Made by a program: the position numbers and the translations under genes. Under the pieces are notes generated by a model that saw only the letters and a list, made by a program, of their open reading frames with translations, ran no database searches and was not told the DNA's origin. Positions 9,359 through 16,907 of a stretch of DNA of 62,643 nt are shown here, one piece after another. Source of the DNA: Clostridia bacterium (lineage in GTDB: Bacteria > Bacillota > Clostridia > Oscillospirales > Acutalibacteraceae); the NCBI GenBank assembly GCA_017622555.1, contig JAGAQV010000020.1, forward strand, positions 1-62,643, read 5' to 3'. Position 1 is the first letter of the stretch. Each line of letters begins with the position of its first letter.

Positions 9359-10252
9359 CTATCCCTTTATACCTGCGCTACCCATTGTTTCCTTAATACT
9401 GCTTTGAGAAATTAAGTAAACTAGGATAGGCGGTATCATCATAATTACCGAAACAGCCATTGACGAGCCTGTTCTTGCAAGACCGCCTGTAGCTATTGTT
9501 GACATTACTGTAGGCAAGGTTTTTAACTGTTCGCTGAAAATTGTACCTGCCGAGCCAACATTCCAAAGCCCTAAAAATGTAAATAAGGTAAGTGTTAAAA
9601 CACAAGGCTTTATAATAGGTAAAATAATTTTACCGAATATTTGGAACCAGTCCGCACCGTCAATATGGGCGGCTTCAATAAGTGCGTCGGGTACGTATCC
9701 GTCCATATACTGCTTCATAAGGAAAACGCCCATAGATGAAGCAAGGGTTGGAAGCAAATAAACAAAATATGTATTTATAACCCCTAAGGTTGAGTAGATT
9801 ATGTACTGCGGTATAGCTAATGTATAGCTGTTAAACAGCAACGCAAACTGAATTACCGTAAATATTAAGCCCTTATGCTTAATATCGGTTTTTGAAAGCA
9901 CAAATGCTGACATTGCCGAAAACAACACACAAAGCACAGTACCTACAACTGCAATAAATACACTGTTAAAAACATACCTTGAAAGCGGCACCGAAAGACT
10001 TGAAATAAGGTCGGGCAGTGCTAAAAAGTTTGCTATTGTGGGTCTTTTAACCGTAAACAGTGTTGGCGGGAAAACCAACAATTCATCCAACGGCTTAAAT
10101 GAAGTTACCACACAATAAATCATTGGTAAAAGCGAGAATATACCTGCCGCAAAAAGAACAACAAAATACATTACGTTACCAAACTTGTTGCGGGTATATC
10201 TTTTGGCTTCGTTACCTCTTGGAAGGTGTAATAATTTTCTCAATTTTTTCAT
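9359..10252 (-). CDS. Carbohydrate ABC transporter permease (MalG/CUT1-like), second set
   Basis: 297-aa permease with six predicted membrane segments. The EAA loop is textbook: EAAHIDGADWFQIFGKIILP. It ends in a short cytoplasmic KETMGSAGIKG tail, typical of this group. The ATG at 10252 has GGAAGGTGATAAT before it. It starts 4 bp after the other permease of the pair and ends just before the NHL/Yip1 gene, all on one transcript. It is clearly different in sequence from the 3083-4039 permease, so the locus holds two separate importers rather than a recent duplication. Confidence 0.92.
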   Translation of the reverse strand: MKKLRKLLHLPRGNEAKRYTRNKFGNVMYFVVLFAAGIFSLLPMIYCVVTSFKPLDELLVFPPTLFTVKRPTIANFLALPDLISSLSVPLSRYVFNSVFIAVVGTVLCVLFSAMSAFVLSKTDIKHKGLIFTVIQFALLFNSYTLAIPQYIIYSTLGVINTYFVYLLPTLASSMGVFLMKQYMDGYVPDALIEAAHIDGADWFQIFGKIILPIIKPCVLTLTLFTFLGLWNVGSAGTIFSEQLKTLPTVMSTIATGGLARTGSSMAVSVIMMIPPILVYLISQSSIKETMGSAGIKG

Positions 10253-10256
10253 ATTA

Positions 10257-11159
10257 TCACCTTCCTGTTTTATTTATCAGCTTATTGGTTACCCAACGTG
10301 TTGTAACCATAAGCAAGAACAGTATAACCGAAAGGGCCGATGCATAGCCCATTTCATATTTAACGGTACCAACGTCGTTAAGATATGAAACAATGGTGTC
10401 TGCAGCGTAGCCAACTGTCGGATAGCCTGCAAGCTGAGTAATAATACTGCTTATCGAGAAGGCTGAAGCAATTTGCATAACTGCCGAGAACAAAAGCATA
10501 TGCTTCATTCCCGGAAGGGTTATGTACCACAGCTCCTGCCATCTATTGCGGATACCGTCAATAGCGCCCGCTTCGTAAAGCTCGGTGTTGATATTTTGAA
10601 GACCTGACAGATTTGAAAGGAACGAAATACCAAGGCTTGACCAAAGCTGTACTATTACTACAATGGGAACTATATATGACGAATTTGAGAGCCAAGCTAT
10701 AGGCTCGGTTATAAAGCCTAACGACATTAAAAAACTGTTTATGTAACCGTAGCTGTCGCTTGAAAAAAGTATTTGCCAAATATAAACGGCATGACCCGCC
10801 AAGGACGGCGCATAGAACATAAAGGAAAATAATGTTCTTGGTCCCCTGCCGAATTCGTTTATAAACCAAGCAAGCACAAATGAAAGTAAGAAGCCTGCGG
10901 GGCCTGTAAGAATCGCCAACAAAATGGTGTTCTTTAAAACAACGGGAAAAATATCGTCGTGTAAGAACATGCGGATATAGTTGTCAAGTCCTGCAAAGGT
11001 CGGCATAGACACCATATCAAAATTGAAAAAGCTCAATACCATTGATGCCAATACAGGCAAAACCATCATAAGTGTAAAAATGGTAAGAAAAGGAGCAAGC
11101 AAAACATATAACTGCCAGCGACTGCTGCTAAACAGTGACTTATTTTTTTCTTTAGTCAT
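10257..11159 (-). CDS. Carbohydrate ABC transporter permease (LplB-like), second set
   Basis: 300-aa permease, partner of 9359-10252. The first membrane span begins near residue 17 (LYVLLAPFLTIFTLMMVLP), and the EAA loop reads YEAGAIDGIRNRWQELWYITLP. The ATG at 11159 has AAGGAGTAGGGAAT before it. It lies 12 bp behind the 906-aa binding protein, which is its likely substrate donor. As with the other set, no nucleotide-binding subunit is encoded in the locus. Confidence 0.92.
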   Translation of the reverse strand: MTKEKNKSLFSSSRWQLYVLLAPFLTIFTLMMVLPVLASMVLSFFNFDMVSMPTFAGLDNYIRMFLHDDIFPVVLKNTILLAILTGPAGFLLSFVLAWFINEFGRGPRTLFSFMFYAPSLAGHAVYIWQILFSSDSYGYINSFLMSLGFITEPIAWLSNSSYIVPIVVIVQLWSSLGISFLSNLSGLQNINTELYEAGAIDGIRNRWQELWYITLPGMKHMLLFSAVMQIASAFSISSIITQLAGYPTVGYAADTIVSYLNDVGTVKYEMGYASALSVILFLLMVTTRWVTNKLINKTGR

Positions 11160-11171
11160 ATTCCCTACTCC

Positions 11172-13892
11172 TTAATATTTTTTGTTAGCATATTCTGCTA
11201 TTTTGCGCTTAATTTCCTTATCAGAGGTTCTTGCCCAGTCGGTTATAGCCTCTTTTTCAGTGGCTTCACCGTTATATACAGCCCAGAACGCCTGGTCGAT
11301 TGAACGGGATACATAATAACTGCCCGGCACCTCGGGAACCTCGGTAACATTTTTCCATTGGTTAAGTATTACTTCAAGACTTTCCTTATCCCAAGAAAGT
11401 CGGCTTAATGCCTCAACATTGGCGGTAGCGCTTCTACCTGACTGACCAAGCACCGCTTCACAGTTAAATGAATAAGAATACTGTGTATCGGCGCTTACCC
11501 ACCACTTAAGGAATTCCCAAGCGGCATCCTTGTTCTTGCTAGACTTCATAATTGCACAGCCGGTACCTGCACCTGCGCTCACACGATTAATTGTACCATC
11601 GGCCTGTCTTACACCGGGAAGCTCATACACTGCCCACTTGCCCTCAATTTCAGGTGCGGCAACCGCAAAGGTAAGGTACTGTGTATATGCCGCAATACCC
11701 AAAGGAATGGTGCCCACACGGAAGCGTTGATAGAAGTTAGCATCGGGGTTAAGCTTATATCTTGTATAAAAATCCGTCCAGAACTTAAAGGTCTGAACCG
11801 AAACGGGAGATGCAAGATTAGTAGCATCAAGCTTACTGTTATACATACTCTCGTTATTTTGCATAAGCATTGTTGGGAAAATGCTCAGTCCGCCTGCGCC
11901 CGTATTAACGGTTGTAGCGGCAGTAATTTTAATATGCGGTAAATATGAATTCATATTTTTACGCTGAATAACCGCTGTTGCTGACAAAAATTCATCCCAA
12001 GTTTGTGGAATTGATAAGCCTAATTCCTCAAAAATGTCGGTACGAACATACATTACTTTAAAAGACTGTGTGTCGGGTAATGCGTAGGTCTTACCTTTAT
12101 ATATATAGGGCTTTTCAGCGCCTTTTTGGAAGTTTTTCAAAACCTCCTCATAATCATCAAAGCTTGAAAGGTCGTAAAGCACGCCGCGCATTGCAAGGTT
12201 TACTGGCTCGGTTCTTGCCATATGCAGATAAAGGTCGGGTGAATTGTTTGAAACAATACCCTGAACAACCGATGCGTTAACCTGCTCTACCTTAACGTTA
12301 ATTTTACGGTTAGGTGAAAAATCCTCCTGAATTAAGGTGTTTAACACTTTCACCTGGTCACGACCCCAGTTTACCCAAATTTTAATTGTGGGTGCGTCAG
12401 GGTCATTTAGACTTTCGGTTGAATAATCACCCACAAATGAAAGCAAAAATCTAACAATGCTAAAGCGCAAGCGTTCAAAAATGTTTGCTTTTCCGCTGTC
12501 AACCTTTGCATCGGGTGCTGAAACAATTATCTTATCAAGCGATAAGGACATATTCTTCATTTCGAAAAGCCAGGATGACAAGGTTTGATAGTAAGAATAA
12601 TATGTATCTAAATGTAAGTGGCTTTCATAACGGCTGTCGTGCATAGTTTTGGCAACTCGTGCCATATTTTTAACTGCACCGTCAAGCTCGCCGTTAATAT
12701 CCTTGTTTGCATTTAATTCTTTGGAAATATTGGTTAAATCATCATAAAAGCCTTGAAGCTTTTCCTCAAACTTAGGAATTTGCTTATATAATTCGTAATC
12801 GCGGTTAGCGTCGGGTGATTCACCCGTAATCATTACTATATCAAGGTACAAATCGCCAATATCAGCACAAATTTTATTTAACTTTTCATAAAGGGCGGCA
12901 ACATCAGCTAAGGTGACGCTAAGTGACAGCTCATGCTTACCTTCGGTCAAATAGAAAAGATAAGCGTCTCCGTTTGCATCGGCAATATCCTTATACTGCC
13001 AAGCAGTTTTATAGCTAAAGCCTATTTTGGTAGCTTCGGCAAATGGGGTTTTACCGTCAATTTTAAGCCAACGGTAAGCGTTACCGTTAATAATTGCATT
13101 TTGCTTAAAGTTAAAGCCAAGCTTATAAAGTCCATCCTCAGGAACGTCTATTTCCCATACAAGCTCCTGAAAGGGTGAGCTCCAGTTGGATCCACCGATA
13201 TAATTTATAAGTGAATGCGAAGCGCTTTTGGGGCTTATGTCTGCACTGCCGTTATCGGCCTTGGCGGTCAGTGAATAATCATTGCGATATAAAGGCTTTT
13301 CGGCTTCTATTACAATTTGCTTGCCGTCATATTTTTTATACCGTGAATATTCATCAAGTAAATCCTTATAGCTTTTTACCTCTTCGGGCTTTGATAACAA
13401 AACCTTTGAAAGCTCGAAGCGATCACCTAAGTTTTCAATTGTTACGGTGTGCTTGCCTGCGGTTAGGTTAAAGCTGTATGGCGCAAGTGTAACACCTGTT
13501 TTATCGTAAGCAGTTGAAGTAAAATAACCTTCCTTAACCTTTTGGGCGGCGGCAGTTTGGTCGCCGTTTGAAAGGGTACGCTTTTCACCGTCATCCTCGT
13601 AAAGCACGGGAGCTGTTAACAGTTCAGCACCCAAAAAGGGATATTCCCCATCCACCTTAACGGAATATTCTACCGCCTGTGTGTTTTCCTCAATTGGCTT
13701 AAACACAATTGATATTTCATATTCACCATCAGCAGTTACGGTGATATCCTCAGTTACGGTTTTACCGTTTTCAACTATTACGCCCGTTTCTTGCGGTATT
13801 TTTTCTACCTCTTTTGCTGATACGCTCAGCATAATAGTTAAGATTTGTAAAACCACCAAAATTGCAGCTGTAAATTTAATTGTTTTTCGCAA
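11172..13892 (-). CDS. Composite 906-aa solute-binding protein with CBM-like N-terminus
   Basis: Roughly twice the length of an ordinary binding protein. After a signal peptide (to about residue 27, ...MLSVSAKE, no lipobox Cys) there are two beta-sandwich modules resembling carbohydrate-binding domains: about 35-175 with AGKHTVTIENLGD, and about 190-330 beginning IVIEAEKPLYRNDY. A helical stretch with coiled-coil character follows (about 335-500). The family-1 binding fold starts near residue 510 (TIKIWVNWGRDQ, NNSPDLYLHMARTEP, AWEFLKWWVS). The start is TTG at 13892, with GGTG seven bases upstream. It is the first gene of the main transcript. Without a lipid anchor it may be held by an uncleaved signal or by the membrane protein complex; this is inference. 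Confidence 0.85.
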   Translation of the reverse strand: MRKTIKFTAAILVVLQILTIMLSVSAKEVEKIPQETGVIVENGKTVTEDITVTADGEYEISIVFKPIEENTQAVEYSVKVDGEYPFLGAELLTAPVLYEDDGEKRTLSNGDQTAAAQKVKEGYFTSTAYDKTGVTLAPYSFNLTAGKHTVTIENLGDRFELSKVLLSKPEEVKSYKDLLDEYSRYKKYDGKQIVIEAEKPLYRNDYSLTAKADNGSADISPKSASHSLINYIGGSNWSSPFQELVWEIDVPEDGLYKLGFNFKQNAIINGNAYRWLKIDGKTPFAEATKIGFSYKTAWQYKDIADANGDAYLFYLTEGKHELSLSVTLADVAALYEKLNKICADIGDLYLDIVMITGESPDANRDYELYKQIPKFEEKLQGFYDDLTNISKELNANKDINGELDGAVKNMARVAKTMHDSRYESHLHLDTYYSYYQTLSSWLFEMKNMSLSLDKIIVSAPDAKVDSGKANIFERLRFSIVRFLLSFVGDYSTESLNDPDAPTIKIWVNWGRDQVKVLNTLIQEDFSPNRKINVKVEQVNASVVQGIVSNNSPDLYLHMARTEPVNLAMRGVLYDLSSFDDYEEVLKNFQKGAEKPYIYKGKTYALPDTQSFKVMYVRTDIFEELGLSIPQTWDEFLSATAVIQRKNMNSYLPHIKITAATTVNTGAGGLSIFPTMLMQNNESMYNSKLDATNLASPVSVQTFKFWTDFYTRYKLNPDANFYQRFRVGTIPLGIAAYTQYLTFAVAAPEIEGKWAVYELPGVRQADGTINRVSAGAGTGCAIMKSSKNKDAAWEFLKWWVSADTQYSYSFNCEAVLGQSGRSATANVEALSRLSWDKESLEVILNQWKNVTEVPEVPGSYYVSRSIDQAFWAVYNGEATEKEAITDWARTSDKEIKRKIAEYANKKY

Positions 13893-13927
13893 TTGGTTTC
13901 ACCATTCCTTTCAGATGGGATAATAAA

Positions 13928-13981
13928 ATTATATCTGTCAAAAATTATTTATTCTATCGGTAAATATTGGTTTATTCTATC
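13928..13981 (-). promoter_or_regulatory. Activator-type promoter with direct repeat upstream of the 906-aa gene
   Basis: The 11-base sequence GATAGAATAAA (minus strand) occurs twice in direct orientation, at 13971-13981 and 13948-13958, 23 bp apart start to start. A good -10 box TATAAT lies at 13928-13933. The position 17 bp upstream of it, where a -35 box should be, reads TAGAAT (13951-13956) and falls inside the proximal repeat. A weak -35 covered by a tandem site is the layout of an AraC-type activator operator. The AraC gene at 15417 is the obvious candidate to bind it. Confidence 0.6.
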
Positions 13982-13983
13982 CT

Positions 13984-15258
13984 TTAAAGACTTGTAAATG
14001 ATGTGCCGTTTAAAACAACATTTTCAACCATAGTGAATATTTTGTTGTTTATAGGTCTTCCCCAAGAAGCGCCGTGTTCTTTATAGTTTGGAAGCTCTTC
14101 ATCAGACACTTTTTTAAAGGTACAGTTACTTAAGGTTATGTTTTTTATTATGTTTTGCTTTCTGCCCTTGAAATAAGGAAATTCCAAGCCTCTCGCGTGT
14201 ATATTGCTAAAATGTATATTTTTGATTGCGTTACACCTCGTTGCCCTACTGTCAGCAATATCTATTGCTATCGGTGTCGCATATATATCATCCATCACAA
14301 TGTTATTAAATGATAAATTTTCGATTAAAGTATCTTCTCTGCCCCTGTCCACAAGATGAAGCGGCAGGTCTTCGGGACAATTTCCAGGCTCGTATTCTGT
14401 ATCACCTGCAAAAGGAAGCTTTATTGCAATACCAACGTTAGTATCGGTCATAACAATATTTGAAAAGGCACAATTTTTAATAACACCGTCGTTAAGCCAA
14501 CCTATCCTAATTCCGCTGGCATAGCTTGTTAAATTGCAGTTTGTAACAACAACCCTTTCGCAAGCCTTGTTTTCAGAAAGAGAAGCATTGTTTGCCCTTA
14601 CAACCAAACAGTCATCGCCGCAAACGATTGAGCAGTTTGAAACGGTAACATTTCTGCTACTGTTAATATGAATACCATCGTTATTAGGATATTGAACGTC
14701 CGCATTTATTTTAAGGCGGTCACAGGTAACAAAGTCACAGTCGTGTATCCAATAGCTCCAGCCCGCAGGCTGATTCACCATTGTAATATCCCTAATATTA
14801 ACATTCTTACATCCGGTGAAGAAAACCACTCTTGGTGGGGTTGGTGCATCTATTCTTTCATAACGCCAACCGCTTTCATAATTCTCTTTTTCTTTAATAA
14901 ACGAAAGTCCGTTACAGTCAATTTTACCCATACCTGTTATTGATATGTTTTCACATTCTTCGGCAAAAATAAGGCAAGCATTTCTTCTTCGCGGAAGCAT
15001 CGAGCTGTCTACATGCTTAACATCGGGTCTTTCGGGATAATCGGAACAGTCTGGCGAGCCTAAAAGCACAGCGCCTTCTTCAATATGCAAATTAACATTA
15101 CTTTTTAAAATTATGGTACCAATACGGTATACTCCATTTTTAATAATTACCCTTCCGCCACCCGCTGCAGCGCATGCATCTATAGCGGACTGTACAGCTT
15201 TTGTACACTTTTCTTTATCACTTGATAAATTTATATAGTTAATAATATCAAAATCCAT
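13984..15258 (-). CDS. GH28-like (polygalacturonase fold) cytoplasmic glycoside hydrolase
   Basis: A 424-aa right-handed parallel beta-helix protein without a signal peptide, so it acts on imported oligosaccharides in the cytoplasm. Near residues 10-75 it has the pectate-lyase-like start (AIDACAAAGGGRVIIKNGVYRIGTI). The GH28 motif order is visible: NNDGIHINSS for NTDG near 195, CGDDCLVVRAN with the catalytic Asp pair near 218, then SGIRIG near 247 where polygalacturonases have GHG, then GIAIKL for the RIK motif. The His is thus missing. Pectin-derived substrates are likely, but the exact linkage is open. The start is ATG at 15258 after GCAGGAGTAGG; the gap of 91 bp to the next gene contains that gene's own promoter. 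Confidence 0.8.
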   Translation of the reverse strand: MDFDIINYINLSSDKEKCTKAVQSAIDACAAAGGGRVIIKNGVYRIGTIILKSNVNLHIEEGAVLLGSPDCSDYPERPDVKHVDSSMLPRRRNACLIFAEECENISITGMGKIDCNGLSFIKEKENYESGWRYERIDAPTPPRVVFFTGCKNVNIRDITMVNQPAGWSYWIHDCDFVTCDRLKINADVQYPNNDGIHINSSRNVTVSNCSIVCGDDCLVVRANNASLSENKACERVVVTNCNLTSYASGIRIGWLNDGVIKNCAFSNIVMTDTNVGIAIKLPFAGDTEYEPGNCPEDLPLHLVDRGREDTLIENLSFNNIVMDDIYATPIAIDIADSRATRCNAIKNIHFSNIHARGLEFPYFKGRKQNIIKNITLSNCTFKKVSDEELPNYKEHGASWGRPINNKIFTMVENVVLNGTSFTSL

Positions 15259-15280
15259 AAAACCTACTCCTGCTTATACA

Positions 15281-15310
15281 ATTCTATTGTACACTATTCA
15301 CAAACATCAA
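15281..15310 (-). promoter_or_regulatory. Candidate promoter of the GH28-like gene
   Basis: On the minus strand TTGATG (15305-15310), an 18-bp spacer and TAGAAT (15281-15286) precede the GH28 start by about 25 bp. The -10 region contains ATAGAAT, which is also the core of the direct repeat upstream of the 906-aa gene, so the same regulator might touch both promoters. That link is a weak inference from seven shared bases. Confidence 0.4.
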
Positions 15311-15367
15311 TTCAATGCACTACACACTTTATTTTAATACAATATCGCACTAACACAGATGTTGTTA

Positions 15368-15396
15368 TTGAAATTTAAATTTGCAACTGATATAAT
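15368..15396 (+). promoter_or_regulatory. Sigma-A promoter of the AraC regulator gene
   Basis: TTGAAA (15368-15373), 17-bp spacer and a perfect TATAAT (15391-15396) sit 20 bp before the AraC start codon. Together with the GH28 promoter it makes this 158-bp gap a compact divergent control region. Confidence 0.75.
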
Positions 15397-15416
15397 GCTT
15401 TCAAGAGGTGATATAG

Positions 15417-16319
15417 ATGATTGTTGACCTTGATAAACCCGTTAACGTTAAAATGTTTGGTAAAACCACACAGCCCAAAGGCTTTTGGATTGACCAAAAA
15501 AATCAACCGCAGGAATCACAGTCGATTTCTTCTAATCTTCTGCTTTATGTCACAAGCGGTTCCTTTAATATGCGTATCGGTGACGATATTTACAGCGTTT
15601 CCGAAGGAGATGTAGTTCTTATCCCTGCTAAAATGGTCTATCAGCCCCGCGAAACCGAGGGCTCATCCTACTATTTTGTGCATTTTTCGGCTACGACTCT
15701 TGAAAACACACCCCCTTCCGATATTGAAAAATCTCTGCTAAGATTCCGAGAGGTTACAAGTAGCGGCTATGCATATAACTATTACGGTAATACTTATAGC
15801 TCTATTATTAACCTGCCTATCCATATCAAGCAAAACAACTTTAAAGCATATTATCCCCTTCACAATGTTTTTGAACGTGCCACAAAACTTAATATTTGGC
15901 GTAATAACTATGAAAAGCTTCTTCTTGATAATATAATCCGTGAGCTTTTAATTCTTATTTCAACCGAGCTTTCAACATACCAAACACCAAACCATACCCT
16001 ACAAAAAATACTGCATTACATAAACAAAAATTATACGAATGACATAACCCTTACTTCTATTGCCGAAACCTTTGGCTTTTCGACATCCTACATTACAAAG
16101 CTTTTCCGCAATTTTTTGGGTAAAGGAACTGTGGATTATATTAACGATTTAAGGCTAACCGCCGCTTGCGAATATCTGATTTCATCCAACTTTACAATTG
16201 GTGAAATTTCTAATAAAATTGGTTTTACAAATCAATATTACTTTGACCGTCTTTTTAAAAGAAAATACGGTGTCACGCCAAAGGAATTCAGAAAAAGCAA
16301 TAATAGCAATAATTTCTAA
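15417..16319 (+). CDS. AraC-family transcriptional regulator of the sugar locus
   Basis: 300-aa regulator. Residues about 20-110 are an AraC-type cupin ligand-binding fold (LLYVTSGSFNMRIGDDIYSV, GDVVLIPAKMVYQPRE). Residues about 195-295 hold the double helix-turn-helix: DITLTSIAETFGFSTSYITKLF and FTIGEISNKIGFTNQYYFDRLF, ending in the family signature KRKYGVTPKEFRKS. The ATG at 15417 follows AGAGGTGAT. It is divergent from the GH28 gene and the only regulator in the locus, so it very likely senses the imported sugar and activates the operon, plausibly through the direct repeat at 13948-13981. Confidence 0.92.
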   Translation: MIVDLDKPVNVKMFGKTTQPKGFWIDQKNQPQESQSISSNLLLYVTSGSFNMRIGDDIYSVSEGDVVLIPAKMVYQPRETEGSSYYFVHFSATTLENTPPSDIEKSLLRFREVTSSGYAYNYYGNTYSSIINLPIHIKQNNFKAYYPLHNVFERATKLNIWRNNYEKLLLDNIIRELLILISTELSTYQTPNHTLQKILHYINKNYTNDITLTSIAETFGFSTSYITKLFRNFLGKGTVDYINDLRLTAACEYLISSNFTIGEISNKIGFTNQYYFDRLFKRKYGVTPKEFRKSNNSNNF

Positions 16320-16338
16320 AATTTCTTTAGTTATGTAG

Positions 16339-16455
16339 TTAAAGTATATAAAAGGCGTTACTGATTATAAAATCAGTAACGCCTTTTGCATTATAAGATA
16401 TACCAGTCATATCTACAAAGACAGTTTTCAAAACCGTCTTTGTATTTTCATCCAT
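16339..16455 (-). CDS. Possible 38-aa small protein downstream of the TnpV remnant
   Basis: An open frame from ATG at 16455 encodes a plausible small protein with the stretch TKTVLKTVFVDMTGISYN. It is not a shadow of a known gene, because nothing else is coded here. Against it: no good ribosome-binding site, and its last third is the stem of the hairpin at 16350-16387. It may be a degraded cargo gene of the same mobile element as the TnpV remnant. I do not recognise the family. Confidence 0.25.
   Translation of the reverse strand: MDENTKTVLKTVFVDMTGISYNAKGVTDFIISNAFYIL
16350..16387. terminator. Terminator after the AraC gene
   Basis: A 17-bp stem (AAAAGGCGTTACTGATT and its complement) with a 4-base loop, flanked by A and T runs so it could work in both directions. 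It lies 30 bp after the AraC stop codon. Confidence 0.75.
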
Positions 16456-16498
16456 ACTTGTACTTACTTCATGATTATCAGTTAAAAATGTGATTTTA

Positions 16499-16708
16499 TC
16501 AATTATAAATCAATTCACTATTTACAATTTCAGTAGCGCGTTGTCGGATATTGTTCATTCTTTTGACCCATTCCATTTGGTTTTGATCCTTGAATTTTTC
16601 GATAATGCTTCCATTTTCCAATATTTGATTTATAAGATTTAAAAACATTTCTTCGGCATCTCTGTCAATCAGTAATAAATACTCGTAAAACTTGCCTTCA
16701 TTTAACAT
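16499..16708 (-). pseudogene. TnpV-family mobile-element protein, N-terminally truncated
   Basis: The 69-aa product matches the C-terminal half of TnpV proteins from Clostridium mobilizable transposons: GKFYEYL aligns with the usual GKL..YL, and MEWVKRMNNIRQRATEIVN is the family hallmark. Full-length TnpV is about 115-125 aa, so the first 50 or so residues are missing. A good site (AAGGAGGAAGACAAA) before ATG at 16708 shows it could still be translated, so it may be a shortened gene rather than fully dead. No transposase or resolvase is nearby. It marks an old mobile-element scar between the sugar locus and the next genes. The 160 bp upstream (16709-16871) hold nothing I can name. Confidence 0.7.
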
Positions 16709-16871
16709 TTTGTCTTCCTCCTTAATTTGTACATACACTTTAGTTAGCATATACATTTTATATCTTTATTTTCGAAAACACTAATATGCGTTTTTATACA
16801 GTAGTAATATATGTGCTATTGTCGGTTTTATAATTTGAATTTTATTGTTTAGTTATGAGCTACCATAGCAA

Positions 16872-16905
16872 AAAAACAAGGATGGCAAAAGCCATCCTTG
16901 TTTTT
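16872..16905. terminator. Terminator of the GltD-like gene
   Basis: A near-perfect hairpin (AACAAGGATGGC, loop AAAA, GCCATCCTTGTT) with T-runs on both sides, directly after the stop codon of the oxidoreductase gene on the minus strand. Confidence 0.85.
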
Positions 16906-16907
16906 AT

